Source of the DNA: Bradyrhizobium erythrophlei
Lineage (GTDB): Bacteria; Pseudomonadota; Alphaproteobacteria; Rhizobiales; Xanthobacteraceae
DNA: 64,000 nt
Direction of reading: 5' to 3'
NCBI GenBank assembly: GCA_900129675.1
Contig: FSRD01000001.1
Location: 2,221,501-2,285,500 of the forward strand
A model generated the notes under the pieces. It was not told the DNA's origin, searched no databases, and saw nothing but the letters and a program-made list of their open reading frames with translations. Below, piece after piece: positions 51,726 through 60,785 of the stretch. The translations under genes and the position numbers were made by a program. Each line of letters starts with the position of its first letter. Within the stretch, counting starts at the first letter, position 1.

Positions 51726-51846
51726 CGTCATTGCGAGGAGCGAAGCGACGAAGCAATCCATTCTTTCTTTACGTGGTGAGATGGATTGCTTCGCGGAGTT
51801 TATCATCGGGCGCGCATTTCGCGCGACCCGTTGGCTCGCAATGACG
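51726..51846. repeat. palindromic repeat (CGTCATTGCGAG type)
   Basis: The arms CGTCATTGCGAGGAGCG...GAAGCAATCCAT and ATGGATTGCTTCGC...CGCAATGACG. An extra insertion (GGAGTTTATCATCGGGCGCG...) splits the right arm, so it is a degenerate copy of the 2944/50003 family. Confidence 0.82.
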
Positions 51847-51885
51847 GTCTTGAGAGTCGCGCAATAATCACGAGAGACAACCCGC

Positions 51886-54000
51886 ATGCCGCATCCGCTC
51901 GACAGTTTCTTCGCGCCCGAGAGCATCGCCTTGATCGGCGCCTCGCGTGATCAGGAGAAGATTCCGGGGCGGCTGCTGTCGATGCTGCGCAAGAACGGCT
52001 ATCCCGGATGGCTCTATCCGATCAATCCGAACTATGGCGACATCGATGGACTGAAATGCTATCAATCGATCGCGGATGTCGGCCAGCCGATCGATCTCGC
52101 CGTCGTCATCATTCCGGCGCGCGCCGTGCTCGGCGCGCTCGAGCAATGCGCTGCTGCCGGCGTCAGGAACGCGGTGATCATCTCGTCCGGATTCGCGGAA
52201 GAGGGCGGCGACAGCGCCGCGATGCAGGACGCCATCGGGGCGCTGGCGAAGAGGACCGGCATGCGGATCTCCGGTCCCAATGCCGAAGGGTTTTACAGCC
52301 AGGTGCAGCGCGTCGCGGCGACCTTCAGCCCGACCGTCGACGTCAAGCCGGATGCGCCCGACCTGGTCGCGACCGCGCGGCGGATCGGCATCGTCGCGCA
52401 AAGCGGCGGCATCGGCTTTGCGATCTACCATCGCGCCAAGGCGCTCGGCGTCGCGCTGAGCTACGTCGTCAGCGCCGGCAATGAGAGCGATCTCGGCGCC
52501 GGCGAGTTTTTGGATTACATGGTGCAGGATGCTTCCACCGACGTGATCCTGCTGTTCATCGAGGGCATCCGCGACGTCGACAAGTTTCTCGCGGCGGCAA
52601 AGCGCGCGGCGGAGATGCGAAAGCCCGTCATCGTGACCAAGGTCGGCCGCTCCGGGGCGGGCGAGCGCGCCGCTGCCTCGCACACCGCCAGCATGGCCGG
52701 CTGGTCGGCGGCCTATGACGCCGTGTTCGCCAGATACGGCTTTATCGTTTCCAACGATCTCGATGAAGCCGTGACCATCGCCGCTGTCCTGACCACCAAT
52801 CCACTGCCGAAGGGCGACCGCGTTGCGGTTCTCACCGTGTCCGGCGGCGCGGGCATCTGGGGCGCGGACGCGGTCTCGTTGCAGGGACTGAAAGTGCCGG
52901 AGCTGTCGTCGTCGATCCAGGGCGAAATCGAAAAACTGCTGCCGTCCTACGGTGCGGCGGGCAATCCGATCGATGTTACCGCCCAGGGCGTACACTCCGG
53001 CGGCCTGCAGCGGAGCATCGACCTGCTCGACGTGTCGGACGAGGTCGATGCCATCCTGGTGGTGCTGTCGCTGTCGAGCGACATCCGGATGCCGTTCAAG
53101 GAGGCGGAGCTGAAGCCGGTGCTATCGGCGCAGAACAAGCCGGTCGTGTTCTATTCCTACACGCTGCCGTCGCATTTCGCGCGCAGTGAGCTGGCGAAAT
53201 CCGGCGCCGTCGTGCTGTCGGGATTGACGCATGCCGGCGTCGCAATGCGGCAGGCGGCAGATTACGCCAAATTCAAACAGGCGCCGCCGGCGGATGTTGC
53301 GGCGCTGCCGCCGCGCGATCTCGCACGCTTTCTGACATCGCCCGTACTGTCCGAATTCGACAGCAAGTCGCTGCTGCGCGCCGCCGGCATTGCCTTGGCC
53401 GACGAGGTGCTGGTGACGGAGCGGGGCGGGCTCGACGCCGCAATCGCGCGCGCGGGCCTTCCGCTGGTCATGAAGATCCAGTCGCCTGACATCCCGCACA
53501 AGAGCGAGGTCGGCGGCGTCCGTGTCAATATCACCACCAAGGGCGAGGCTTTCACCACCTATGGGGCGCTGCTGGCCAGCGCGCAACGCCACCGGCCCAA
53601 TGCCGCGATCCAGGGCGTGCTGGTCGGGCCGATGGCTAAAAAGGGCGTCGAGATCATCATCGGCACGTTGCTCGATACAACCTTTGGTCCGATGATCATG
53701 GTCGGTCTTGGCGGCATCACCACCGAGCTATTCAGGGATGTGATCTATCGCCCGGCGCCGGTGAGTGCGGCGGAAGCGTCCGCGATGCTGGATGCGCTGA
53801 AGGCAGCCCCGCTGCTCTATGGATTCCGCGGCGCGCCGAAGGCCGACGTTGCGGCGCTGGCGCATTTGATCGCGCAAATCTCGCTGCTCGCGGCCCGGCA
53901 CGCCGGGGAGATTTCGGAAATCGAGATCAATCCGGCGCTGGTGCATCCGGAAGGCCAGGGCGTGACGATTGTGGACGCGCTGGTGGTGGGGAAAAAGTAG
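51886..54000 (+). CDS. acetate-CoA ligase family (NDP-forming acyl-CoA synthetase)
   Basis: 704 aa. Domain order: CoA-binding Rossmann region (about 1-140; SIALIGASRDQEKIPGRLL), succinyl-CoA-ligase-like region (about 150-450; AGNESDLGAGEFLDYM, VTKVGRSGAGERAAASHTAS) and ATP-grasp (about 485-704; ADEVLVTERGGLDAAIARAG, LVMKIQSPDIPHKSEVGGVR). These synthetases make acyl-CoA from an acid with ATP to ADP via a phosphohistidine. Here it likely activates the acid for the cluster. The gene order suggests operon with the crotonase and VOC genes, with a repeat between. Confidence 0.93.
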   Translation: MPHPLDSFFAPESIALIGASRDQEKIPGRLLSMLRKNGYPGWLYPINPNYGDIDGLKCYQSIADVGQPIDLAVVIIPARAVLGALEQCAAAGVRNAVIISSGFAEEGGDSAAMQDAIGALAKRTGMRISGPNAEGFYSQVQRVAATFSPTVDVKPDAPDLVATARRIGIVAQSGGIGFAIYHRAKALGVALSYVVSAGNESDLGAGEFLDYMVQDASTDVILLFIEGIRDVDKFLAAAKRAAEMRKPVIVTKVGRSGAGERAAASHTASMAGWSAAYDAVFARYGFIVSNDLDEAVTIAAVLTTNPLPKGDRVAVLTVSGGAGIWGADAVSLQGLKVPELSSSIQGEIEKLLPSYGAAGNPIDVTAQGVHSGGLQRSIDLLDVSDEVDAILVVLSLSSDIRMPFKEAELKPVLSAQNKPVVFYSYTLPSHFARSELAKSGAVVLSGLTHAGVAMRQAADYAKFKQAPPADVAALPPRDLARFLTSPVLSEFDSKSLLRAAGIALADEVLVTERGGLDAAIARAGLPLVMKIQSPDIPHKSEVGGVRVNITTKGEAFTTYGALLASAQRHRPNAAIQGVLVGPMAKKGVEIIIGTLLDTTFGPMIMVGLGGITTELFRDVIYRPAPVSAAEASAMLDALKAAPLLYGFRGAPKADVAALAHLIAQISLLAARHAGEISEIEINPALVHPEGQGVTIVDALVVGKK

Positions 54001-54002
54001 TT

Positions 54003-54125
54003 GTCGTCCCGGCCCACAGCGCAATTGCGCATATGGGCCGGGACGTGAGGGGTTTGTCTCCGCGGATAGAGACCCCTCATCCGATCCTCGCTTCGCGAGG
54101 ATCACCTTCTCCCACAAGGGGAGAA
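54003..54125. repeat. hairpin cluster between convergent genes
   Basis: First CGTCCCGGCCCACAGCGCAA...GGGCCGGGACG, then GATCCTCGCTTCGCGAGGATC, then CTTCTCCCACAAGGGGAGAAG. They lie between the convergent synthetase and crotonase-2 genes and could act as bidirectional terminators. Confidence 0.7.
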
Positions 54126-54134
54126 GGGAAGATC

Positions 54135-54935
54135 TCACCGCCCGCGGAAATTCGCGACGCGGCGTTCGGCGGTGGCTTTGACGCCTTCCTTGAAATCCTC
54201 GGTCGCGCGCAGTTTTGTCTGCTCGACGAGTTCGTGGTTGGTGGCGGCGAGCACGCGGTCGGCGAGGCCGGCGCGCATGGTGGCGCGGGTCGAGATCAGG
54301 CCGAGCGGCGAGCATTCGGCGATCTCGGCTGCGAGCTTCATCGCCTCGGCGCGCACCTGATCCTGCGGCACGCAGACATTGGCCAGGCCCATCCGTGTCG
54401 CCTCTTCGCCGGTGACGCGGCGGCTGGTGTAGAAGATCAGTTCGGCGTTGTTCTTGCCGACCAGTTCGGGAAGCGTCGCCGTCAGCCCGAATCCGGGATG
54501 AAAACCGAGCTTGGTGAAGTTGGCGGCAAAGCGCGCCTCGGGGCAGGTGACGCGGAAGTCGGCCGATACCGCAAGACCCAATCCGCCGCCGATGGCAGCG
54601 CCATGCACGGCGGCGACGATCGGCTTCTTGTTGCGGAAGATGCGCACGGCCTGGACGTAGAGATGGTTGATCGGCAGGTTCGACGCCGGATCGGTCTTGG
54701 CCTTCTCTTCCTGCTCCTGCCGGGCCGGGTCGCCGAAATTGGCGCCGGCGCAGAATGCCTTGCCTTGGGCGGCGAGCACCGAGGCGCGGATCTCGATGTC
54801 CTTGTCGAATTCTTCCAGCGCATCCGCAATCTGGTTGATCAGCGCGACGTCGAAGAAATTCAGCGGAGGCTTGCGAATTTCGATCAGGCCGACATGGCCG
54901 TGCTTCTCGACGCCGATATCAGTGTATTTGGTCAT
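54135..54935 (-). CDS. crotonase-family protein lacking canonical glutamates
   Basis: 266 aa. Blocks GKAFCAGANF and GAAIGGGLGLAVSADFRV give the oxyanion hole. The two catalytic Glu of hydratases align with Gly and Phe, and the isomerase Asp position is Gly (HPGFG). So hydratase activity by the usual mechanism is unlikely; related family members cleave or rearrange CoA thioesters. It is followed (upstream on the minus strand) by the acyl-CoA dehydrogenase genes, spacing about 40 bases. ATG 54935. Confidence 0.85.
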   Translation of the reverse strand: MTKYTDIGVEKHGHVGLIEIRKPPLNFFDVALINQIADALEEFDKDIEIRASVLAAQGKAFCAGANFGDPARQEQEEKAKTDPASNLPINHLYVQAVRIFRNKKPIVAAVHGAAIGGGLGLAVSADFRVTCPEARFAANFTKLGFHPGFGLTATLPELVGKNNAELIFYTSRRVTGEEATRMGLANVCVPQDQVRAEAMKLAAEIAECSPLGLISTRATMRAGLADRVLAATNHELVEQTKLRATEDFKEGVKATAERRVANFRGR

Positions 54936-54975
54936 GAGGTTTCCTCGTTGAATTAGCGCAAGCCAGGCCGCGCGC

Positions 54976-56136
54976 CTAGCGCAAGCCAAGCCCGCGGGCG
55001 ATGATGCCGCGCAGCACTTCGGTGGTGCCGCCCTGGATCGTCAATTTTGGCGCGGTCTTGATCGCGAACGACAATTGATTTTCCAGCGTCTCGTGGTTGG
55101 TCGCGTCCGCATCGACGAAGGCTGCGAGGTCGCGCACCCGATGCGGCAATTGCTGCTCCCACACCGTGCCGATGTCCTTGACGATGGATGCTTCGACCAC
55201 CGGCTCCTTGCCGGCCTGCAGCATGCCGGCGACCGAGACCGACATCCGCCGCATGGTGTGCAATTGCGCCACCAGCCGGCCGATGCCTTCGGCGCTACGG
55301 GTATCCGGGTTCTTGCCGACCGCGCGAACCAGTTCGGTCAACACGTAATAGGTTTCGAGGAAGCGCTCCGGGCCGCTGCGCTCATAGGCGAGTTCAGAGG
55401 TCGCCTGCTTCCAGGCGCCGTCGATTTCGCCGAGCACATGATCGTCGGGAACGAAATAGTCGGTAAACACCACTTCGTTGAATTCGTATTGCCCGGTGAT
55501 CTGGCCGATCGGATTCACCTGGATGCCCGGCTGCTTCATCTTGACCAGGAACTGGGTCAGGCCGTGGCGGCGATTTTCCTTGGTGGGTGGCGAGGTCCGG
55601 AAGATCGCGATCATGTAGTCGGCGATATGCGCCGACGAGGTCCAGATCTTGGTGCCGTTGATCAGATAGCCGCCGTCGGTCTTGGTCGCGCGGGTTTTTG
55701 CCGCGAACAGATCGGAGCCGGAATTGGGTTCGCTCATGCCGATCGCAAAGCAGACCTCACCGCGGCAGATGCGCGGCAGGATGTCCATCTTGACGTGCTC
55801 TGGCGCGTATTTCAAAAGCACCGGGCCGCTTTGCCGGTCGGCGACGAAGAAGCGCCGGGTCGGCGCATTCGCCACGCGCATCTCTTCGGTCACCACATAG
55901 CGTTCGAGGAACGAGCGCTCATGGCCGCCATATTTCTTCGGCCAGGTCATGCCGAGCCAGCCGCGCTCGCCGACCTTGCGGGAAAATTCCGGGACGTCGG
56001 TGTCCTCGCGGTTGGGCTTGTGCGGATCGAAGGTGCCGGCGGCGATTTCTTCGGCGAGGAAGGCGCGCACTTCCTTGCGAAGTTTTTCGCATTCGGGCGG
56101 CAGGCGGATCGGATCGAAACGGAGGGCTGCGGTCAT
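54976..56136 (-). CDS. acyl-CoA dehydrogenase (FadE-type), subunit A
   Basis: 386 aa FAD-dependent dehydrogenase. FAD/substrate blocks are CFAIGMSEPNSGSDLFAAKT, TKIWTSSAHIADYMI, VLGEIDGAWKQATSELAYER and QGGTTEVLRGIIARGLGLR. The MCAD-type glutamate position in the last block is Gly, but the Tyr-Glu-Arg (AYER) matches the alternative catalytic Glu of the isovaleryl-CoA class. It is followed by the partner (56168-57232) on the same strand with a 31-base gap; such FadE pairs form alpha2beta2 enzymes for bulky acyl-CoAs in steroid or terpene pathways (inference). Confidence 0.92.
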   Translation of the reverse strand: MTAALRFDPIRLPPECEKLRKEVRAFLAEEIAAGTFDPHKPNREDTDVPEFSRKVGERGWLGMTWPKKYGGHERSFLERYVVTEEMRVANAPTRRFFVADRQSGPVLLKYAPEHVKMDILPRICRGEVCFAIGMSEPNSGSDLFAAKTRATKTDGGYLINGTKIWTSSAHIADYMIAIFRTSPPTKENRRHGLTQFLVKMKQPGIQVNPIGQITGQYEFNEVVFTDYFVPDDHVLGEIDGAWKQATSELAYERSGPERFLETYYVLTELVRAVGKNPDTRSAEGIGRLVAQLHTMRRMSVSVAGMLQAGKEPVVEASIVKDIGTVWEQQLPHRVRDLAAFVDADATNHETLENQLSFAIKTAPKLTIQGGTTEVLRGIIARGLGLR

Positions 56137-56167
56137 TGTGGGTCTCGACTTCTAAATTTCGTGAATC

Positions 56168-57232
56168 TCAGCGCGAAGCCACCAGCGGCCACAATTCATC
56201 GGCGCCGCGCGCGGCCACGAGCTTGCCGAGTTCGACTGCCCAAAAACTCTCGGAGCCGAAATCGTCGCGCCATGCTAGTGCGCGGAGCGAATAGCGGTGC
56301 AGGATGTGCTCGATGGTGAAGCCGATCGCGCCGTGGACCTGATGGGCGATCGCGCCGCCCTTCTCAGCCGCCTCCGAGCAGCGGATTTTTGCGGACGCGG
56401 CTTCGAGGAACACTTCGTCATTGAACGCGGTGCTGTTGGCGATGGCGTCGGCGGCCGAAGTCGCGGCGGCCAGCGCCGCGGCGGATTCGCCGGCGAGGCG
56501 AGCGAGATTGTGCTGGACGGCCTGGAATTTCGAGATCTTCTTCTCGAACGCGACGCGCTCGTTGGAATAGCGCACGGAAATCTCCAGCATCGATTCCAGC
56601 GCGCCGGCGATCTGTAAGGAGCGCGCAACGCCGCCCATCAGCATCAGTTGGCTCTGGTCAAAATCCTTCGGCGCCGGCTTGATGGTGATCGACTGCACCT
56701 TGTCCAGCGTCACGGTATCGGAGTGATCGCCGCCGAGATTGAGCCCGGCCTCGATCCGGCATTTGCCGGCCTCGATCAGCGCGATCGAGAGGCCGCCGCT
56801 GCCGCTCGCCAGCACCGCGATATGTTTTGCAGCCTTGCCAAAGGGCACGCCGCGGGCACGGCCTGACAGGCTGCCATCGGCATTGAGCGTGATGCGATCC
56901 TTCGGGCTTGCCGGTATCAACGTCATTTCGCCGTCGGGCGAAGAGATCTTGGCCTGCGCCAGGAGCCACCCCGCCAGCATGGTTTCGGCCAGCGGCACGG
57001 CGAGTGCGGAACGCCCGGCGGCGCTCAGGACGCTAAAGCCTTCGGCCAGGCTCGCGCCGGAACCGCCGCAATCCTCCGGCACCCATGCCAGCGGCAATCC
57101 GGCTTCCGTCAGCGCCTGCCAGAGCGGTGCTTTCCACGCGCCCTTCTTGTCGTTGTTGATGGTTTGCGCATCGGCGAGATCGGCGAAGATTTTCTCCGCG
57201 GTCTCGGCAACAATGTTCTCACTCTCCGCCAC
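56168..57232 (-). CDS. acyl-CoA dehydrogenase-like, subunit B
   Basis: 354 aa, shorter than the usual ~385. Landmarks are LPLAWVPEDCGGSGASLAEG, a helical region KISKFQAVQHNLARLAGESA, and GGAIAHQVHGAIGFTIEHIL, the typical ending of beta-like subunits. The FAD-contacting blocks of subunit A are weaker here. It is probably the structural/partner half of a heteromeric dehydrogenase. The SDR gene is divergent from it. Confidence 0.87.
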   Translation of the reverse strand: MAESENIVAETAEKIFADLADAQTINNDKKGAWKAPLWQALTEAGLPLAWVPEDCGGSGASLAEGFSVLSAAGRSALAVPLAETMLAGWLLAQAKISSPDGEMTLIPASPKDRITLNADGSLSGRARGVPFGKAAKHIAVLASGSGGLSIALIEAGKCRIEAGLNLGGDHSDTVTLDKVQSITIKPAPKDFDQSQLMLMGGVARSLQIAGALESMLEISVRYSNERVAFEKKISKFQAVQHNLARLAGESAAALAAATSAADAIANSTAFNDEVFLEAASAKIRCSEAAEKGGAIAHQVHGAIGFTIEHILHRYSLRALAWRDDFGSESFWAVELGKLVAARGADELWPLVASR

Positions 57233-57494
57233 GGCGTTCCCCGATATTGATTTGGCACGCGTCAGGTCCGGTCATTCCGCCGGGCCCCAGATGCGGTCTT
57301 TTCTTGCGCTCAATGATGCGGAAAAGCCATAGCCGTGACAAGCGCTGCCCGCAGGGCCGCTTGCGGGGGCGGCATGAGGCTCATCAGGCGATGAATAAAT
57401 TCCGCATAGCGGAGTTTCGCGGATTTGCAGCGACTTGGCCGCGCGATATGGTATGCCACCGCGAGCGAAATTCAGCTCAAAACAACAAGAGGAA

Positions 57495-58283
57495 ATGCGG
57501 ATGTCGAAGGATGGTTTGTGCGCAATCGTAACGGGCTCGGCATCGGGCTTGGGAGCCGCGACCGCGGCGATACTGGCCAAGGGCGGCGCGCGCATCGTCG
57601 TCAACTATTCCAACAGCAAGGCCGAAGCGGAAGCCACCGCCGACCTCTGCCGTACCGCGGGCGCCGACGTCATCGTCGTGCAGGGCGATGTCTCCCGCGA
57701 TGAGGATTGCAAGAAGATCGCCGCCGCGGCCGCACCGTTCGGACGCCTCGACGTGCTGGTCAACAATGCCGGCACCACCAAGCACGTGCCGCACGGCGAT
57801 CTCGACGGCCTGTCGGCGGAGGATTTTCAGCGCATCTATGCCGTCAACACCATCGGGCCGTACCAGATGATCCGCGCCGCCCGTGCGCAACTCGAAGCTG
57901 GCGCCAAAGCGTCCGGACGGCCGTCCGCGGTGGTCAACGTGTCGTCGGTCGCGGGCATCTCCGGCGGCGGCTCTTCGGTGGCCTATGCCGCGAGCAAGGG
58001 CGCGCTCAACACCATCACGCTGTCGCTGTCGCGCGCGCTGGCGCCCTTGATCCGCGTCAACACGGTTTGCCCCGGCTATATCGATACGCCCTGGTTCACC
58101 AAGGGGCGCGGCGAGGCGGGCGCGAAAGCGGTGCGCGATTCCGTGGTGGCGAAGGTGCCGCTGAAGGTGGCGTCGACGGCCGACGATATCGCACAGCTGG
58201 TGTGTTTCCTGGCGTCGCCGGCATCGAGCAACATGACCGGCGAAATCGTCCGCATGGATGCGGGGATGCATCTGGTTCTCTAA
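57495..58283 (+). CDS. short-chain dehydrogenase/reductase (SDR)
   Basis: 262 aa. NAD(P)-binding motif TGSASGLGAA, then NNAG, and the catalytic Ser (NVSSVAG) with YAASK giving the S-Y-K triad. C-terminal FLASPASSNMTGEIVRMDAG is typical. It probably oxidises or reduces a beta-hydroxyacyl-CoA or alcohol in the same catabolic route. ATG 57495 (or 57501) after AAGAGGA. The gene is divergent from the acyl-CoA dehydrogenase operon, sharing the 57233-57494 promoter region. Confidence 0.92.
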   Translation: MRMSKDGLCAIVTGSASGLGAATAAILAKGGARIVVNYSNSKAEAEATADLCRTAGADVIVVQGDVSRDEDCKKIAAAAAPFGRLDVLVNNAGTTKHVPHGDLDGLSAEDFQRIYAVNTIGPYQMIRAARAQLEAGAKASGRPSAVVNVSSVAGISGGGSSVAYAASKGALNTITLSLSRALAPLIRVNTVCPGYIDTPWFTKGRGEAGAKAVRDSVVAKVPLKVASTADDIAQLVCFLASPASSNMTGEIVRMDAGMHLVL

Positions 58284-58284
58284 C

Positions 58285-58371
58285 GTCGTCATTCCGGGAT
58301 GGTCCGTTAGGACCAGACCCGGAATCTCGAGATCCGGGGTTCGATGCTTTCGCATCGCCCCGGGATGACGG
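58285..58371. repeat. palindromic repeat (CGTCATTCCGGG type)
   Basis: The arms CGTCATTCCGGGATGG and CCCCGGGATGACGG enclose GGAATCTCGAGATCC, a further palindrome. Similar to 61217-61340. It lies between the convergent SDR and GlsB-type genes. Confidence 0.75.
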
Positions 58372-58379
58372 CTACGCCG

Positions 58380-58655
58380 TCACCTGTTCATATCGGGAAT
58401 CACGCCGCGGGCGACTAGCCGGTTCCAGATGAACAACACCACCAGCGCGCCGATGGTGGCGGTGATGAATCCGGCGCCCTGGTCGGGGCCGTAATGACCG
58501 ATCGCCTGGCCGATAAAGGTGGCCAGAAACGCACCGACGATGCCGAGGATGGTGGTCAGGATGAATCCGCTCGGATTGTTCGGCCCGGGCGAAAGCAGGC
58601 GCGCGATGATTCCTGCAACGAAGCCGACAATGATGACCCAGATAATGCCGCCCAT
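58380..58655 (-). CDS. GlsB/YeaQ/YmgE family membrane protein
   Basis: 91 aa, three hydrophobic segments: GGIIWVIIVGFVAGIIARLL, GFILTTILGIVGAFLATFIG and FITATIGALVVLFIWNRLVA, with the PGPNNPSGF turn. This is the transglycosylase-associated/YeaQ family, small stress-associated inner-membrane proteins of unknown mechanism. Start ATG 58655 with GGAACGACAGCC upstream. Confidence 0.93.
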   Translation of the reverse strand: MGGIIWVIIVGFVAGIIARLLSPGPNNPSGFILTTILGIVGAFLATFIGQAIGHYGPDQGAGFITATIGALVVLFIWNRLVARGVIPDMNR

Positions 58656-58727
58656 GGCTGTCGTTCCTTTTTCAATGCCGCAATAATAACGATGCCGCGG
58701 CGCGAACGACGCCGCGGGCGTGAAACG

Positions 58728-59306
58728 TCAAATCCGGCCGGACAATTCGTTTTCGTCCGGCAGCCGTCCATCCGGCGTCAGATGATTGACCGCGTCGGGC
58801 AGATACTGGCTGAGGCCCTTGAGCAATTCATCGCGCGACATGCCGCTTTGCGAGGACAACTGATCGATCTGATCGGCGCCCAATGCGCTGGCGAGATCGC
58901 CCGGTGAAATCGGCTTGTTGGGACCGTTGCTCACCCAGGAGTTGGCAGTGTCGCCGTGGCCCTTCTGCTGGAGCTGATTGAGGAGATCGCCGAGGCCGCC
59001 GCTGATCACGCTGCCGGCCGCGCCGCCGGCGAGTAGTCCGCCCAATCCACCCTTGAGGACATCGCTGAGACCGCCGCCCGTTCCGCCGGGCAGACCGGCA
59101 CTCACATTGCCCGGCGAGGGGGTAGGTGTTGGCGCCGGCGCCGCATCGGGCTGGGCTGTAAAATGCTTGACGGCCTTCCAGGCCAGCAACCCCAGGATGG
59201 CCATGGTCATCGGCGACATCCCGCCGCCGCTGCCGGATTGCGCGCTTGGGGTGCTCGGACCGCGCGGGCCGTTCTGCATGCCGTTGAGTACGTCGAGTAG
59301 ACCCAT
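58728..59306 (-). CDS. YidB family (DUF937) protein
   Basis: 192 aa. MGLLDVLNGM, then a Gly/Ser/Pro-rich part, GGLSDVLKGGLGGLLAGGAA, a QLQQKGHGDTANSWVSNGPN block and ISPGDLASALGADQIDQLSS, which is the YidB/DUF937 signature. Possible role in cell-envelope stress; no enzyme motif. I favour ATG 59306 over 59312 because GGAGG then has normal spacing. Next to a YeaQ-type gene on the same strand. Confidence 0.88.
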   Translation of the reverse strand: MGLLDVLNGMQNGPRGPSTPSAQSGSGGGMSPMTMAILGLLAWKAVKHFTAQPDAAPAPTPTPSPGNVSAGLPGGTGGGLSDVLKGGLGGLLAGGAAGSVISGGLGDLLNQLQQKGHGDTANSWVSNGPNKPISPGDLASALGADQIDQLSSQSGMSRDELLKGLSQYLPDAVNHLTPDGRLPDENELSGRI

Positions 59307-59467
59307 TGTCATCTCCTCCCGCGTATCAGCCCCGCCGGAAAACATAGAACCCGCCCATGACGGTTACAAGGCAGGGTCGGCCAAGCCCCTGCGCGTTCGA
59401 TAGGTTGCGTTCGATAGGCGATCGGCGCCAGCTCTGCTACCGATGTCGGCATGAGGTTGAACGGCAG

Positions 59468-60483
59468 ATGAATGCAGACCGGGCGATTGGCGTGGCGGGG
59501 GCCGGCAGCATCGGCTGCTTCGTCGGCGGCATGCTGGCGGCCGCCGGGCGCAGCGTAGCGTTGCTGGGGCGGCCGCGCGTGATCGGGGAAATCCAGGCCG
59601 GCGGGCTGCGGCTGACGAGCTTTGAAGGGTTCGATCAAACGGTCGCAGCGAGCCGGCTCGCATTGTCGGATGATCCCTCCATTTTAGCGAAGTTGCCGCG
59701 GTGCTGGTCACGGTCAAAAGCGCGGATACGAGCGAGATGGCCGACCTCATCGCGAGACATGCGCCGCCTGATGTCGTCGTCGTCAGCCTGCAGAACGGTG
59801 TCGGCAATGTCGCGGTATTGCGCGACCGCCTGCCCGGCCGTCGCGTGCTCGGCGGCATGGTGCCGTTCAACGTGATTTCGATGGGCGAGGGCCGGTTTCA
59901 TCGGTCGACCTCGGGCGACATCGTCATCGAAGCCGATGCGGCCGGTACGGCCGAGGGACTTTCGGTGCCGGGCCTCCCTATGCGCGCGACCGACAACATC
60001 GACGGCGTGCAATGGGGCAAACTGATCGTCAATCTCAACAACGCGCTCAATGCGCTGGCCGATATGCCGCTGCGCCGGCAACTGGCGCAGCGCGGCTGGC
60101 GCAGGCTGTTCGCCGACCAGATGGCCGAAGGACTGGCGGCGATCAGGGCGGAAGGCATCAAGCCGGTGTCGCCGACGCCGATCCCGGCGGGCTGGATGCC
60201 GCCGCTGCTGCGTCTGCCGGACACCATCTTCGAAGCGTTGCTGGGGCGGACGATGAAGATCGATCCCGAGGCGCGCTCGTCGATGTGGGAAGATCTGCAG
60301 CGCCGCCGCCGCACCGAGATCGACTATCTGCAGGGCGTGATCACCGAAATCGCCGACCGGCGCGGGCTGCAAGCGCCGCTGTCGCGCCGTATCGTGGCGC
60401 TGATCCGCAAAGCCGAGGCGGACGGCAAGGGCTCGCCCGCCCTGACGCCGGAGCAGATCAGGGCCCCTGGTCGCCTGCCTTGA
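59468..60483 (+). pseudogene. 2-dehydropantoate 2-reductase family (ApbA/PanE), frameshifted
   Basis: An NADPH-dependent ketopantoate reductase-type protein, start ATG 59468. N-terminal Rossmann motif GVAGAGSIGCFVGGMLAAAG. The first frame runs off after SDDPSILAKLP (about 59695); the second frame, to 60483, continues VAAVLVTVKSADTSEMADLI, LQNGVGNVAVLRDRLPGRRV, WGKLIVNLNNALNAL and MWEDLQRRRRTEIDYLQGVI. The break is at CCATTTTAGCGAAG: one base lost or two gained. Most of the coding part is intact, so the shift is recent or a sequencing error. Confidence 0.88.
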
Positions 60484-60537
60484 AATGGCAACGATCCGGC
60501 GCAACTTTCGCCCGATGCGGCGAACGGGAGAGACGAG

Positions 60538-60759
60538 ATGAAACGAACACGCGCAGCGCTTTTGGCCGTTGCCGCCCTTGTCGGCGGGGTTGGTGTGGTC
60601 CCGGCCCATGCCGCGCCGCCCACGGTGACGCCGTCGCCGGGCTATGACGCGCGGCTGCAGGAGCAACGGGCCGCCGCGCCGGCGACGGTCTATGAGCCGG
60701 CCGCGCCGGTCGTCAGACCGGTGGTGCGACACCGCGCTAAGCACACCCACGCGCACTGA
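60538..60759 (+). CDS. small exported Pro/Ala-rich protein
   Basis: 73 aa. Signal peptide (AALLAVAALVGGVGVVPAHAA). The mature part is Pro, Ala and Val-rich (TVTPSPGYDARLQEQRAAAP), ending HRAKHTHAH, so it may bind metal through the last His residues (inference). GGAGAGACG precedes ATG 60538. The CAP-domain gene follows by 26 bases. Confidence 0.62.
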   Translation: MKRTRAALLAVAALVGGVGVVPAHAAPPTVTPSPGYDARLQEQRAAAPATVYEPAAPVVRPVVRHRAKHTHAH

Positions 60760-60785
60760 TCCGGTCCACGCTCATACGCTTCCAG

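Noticed and set aside
60012..60647. Overlapping + strand frame across the PanE-like gene
   Set aside because: Arg/Gly-rich shadow frame of the real reductase frame.
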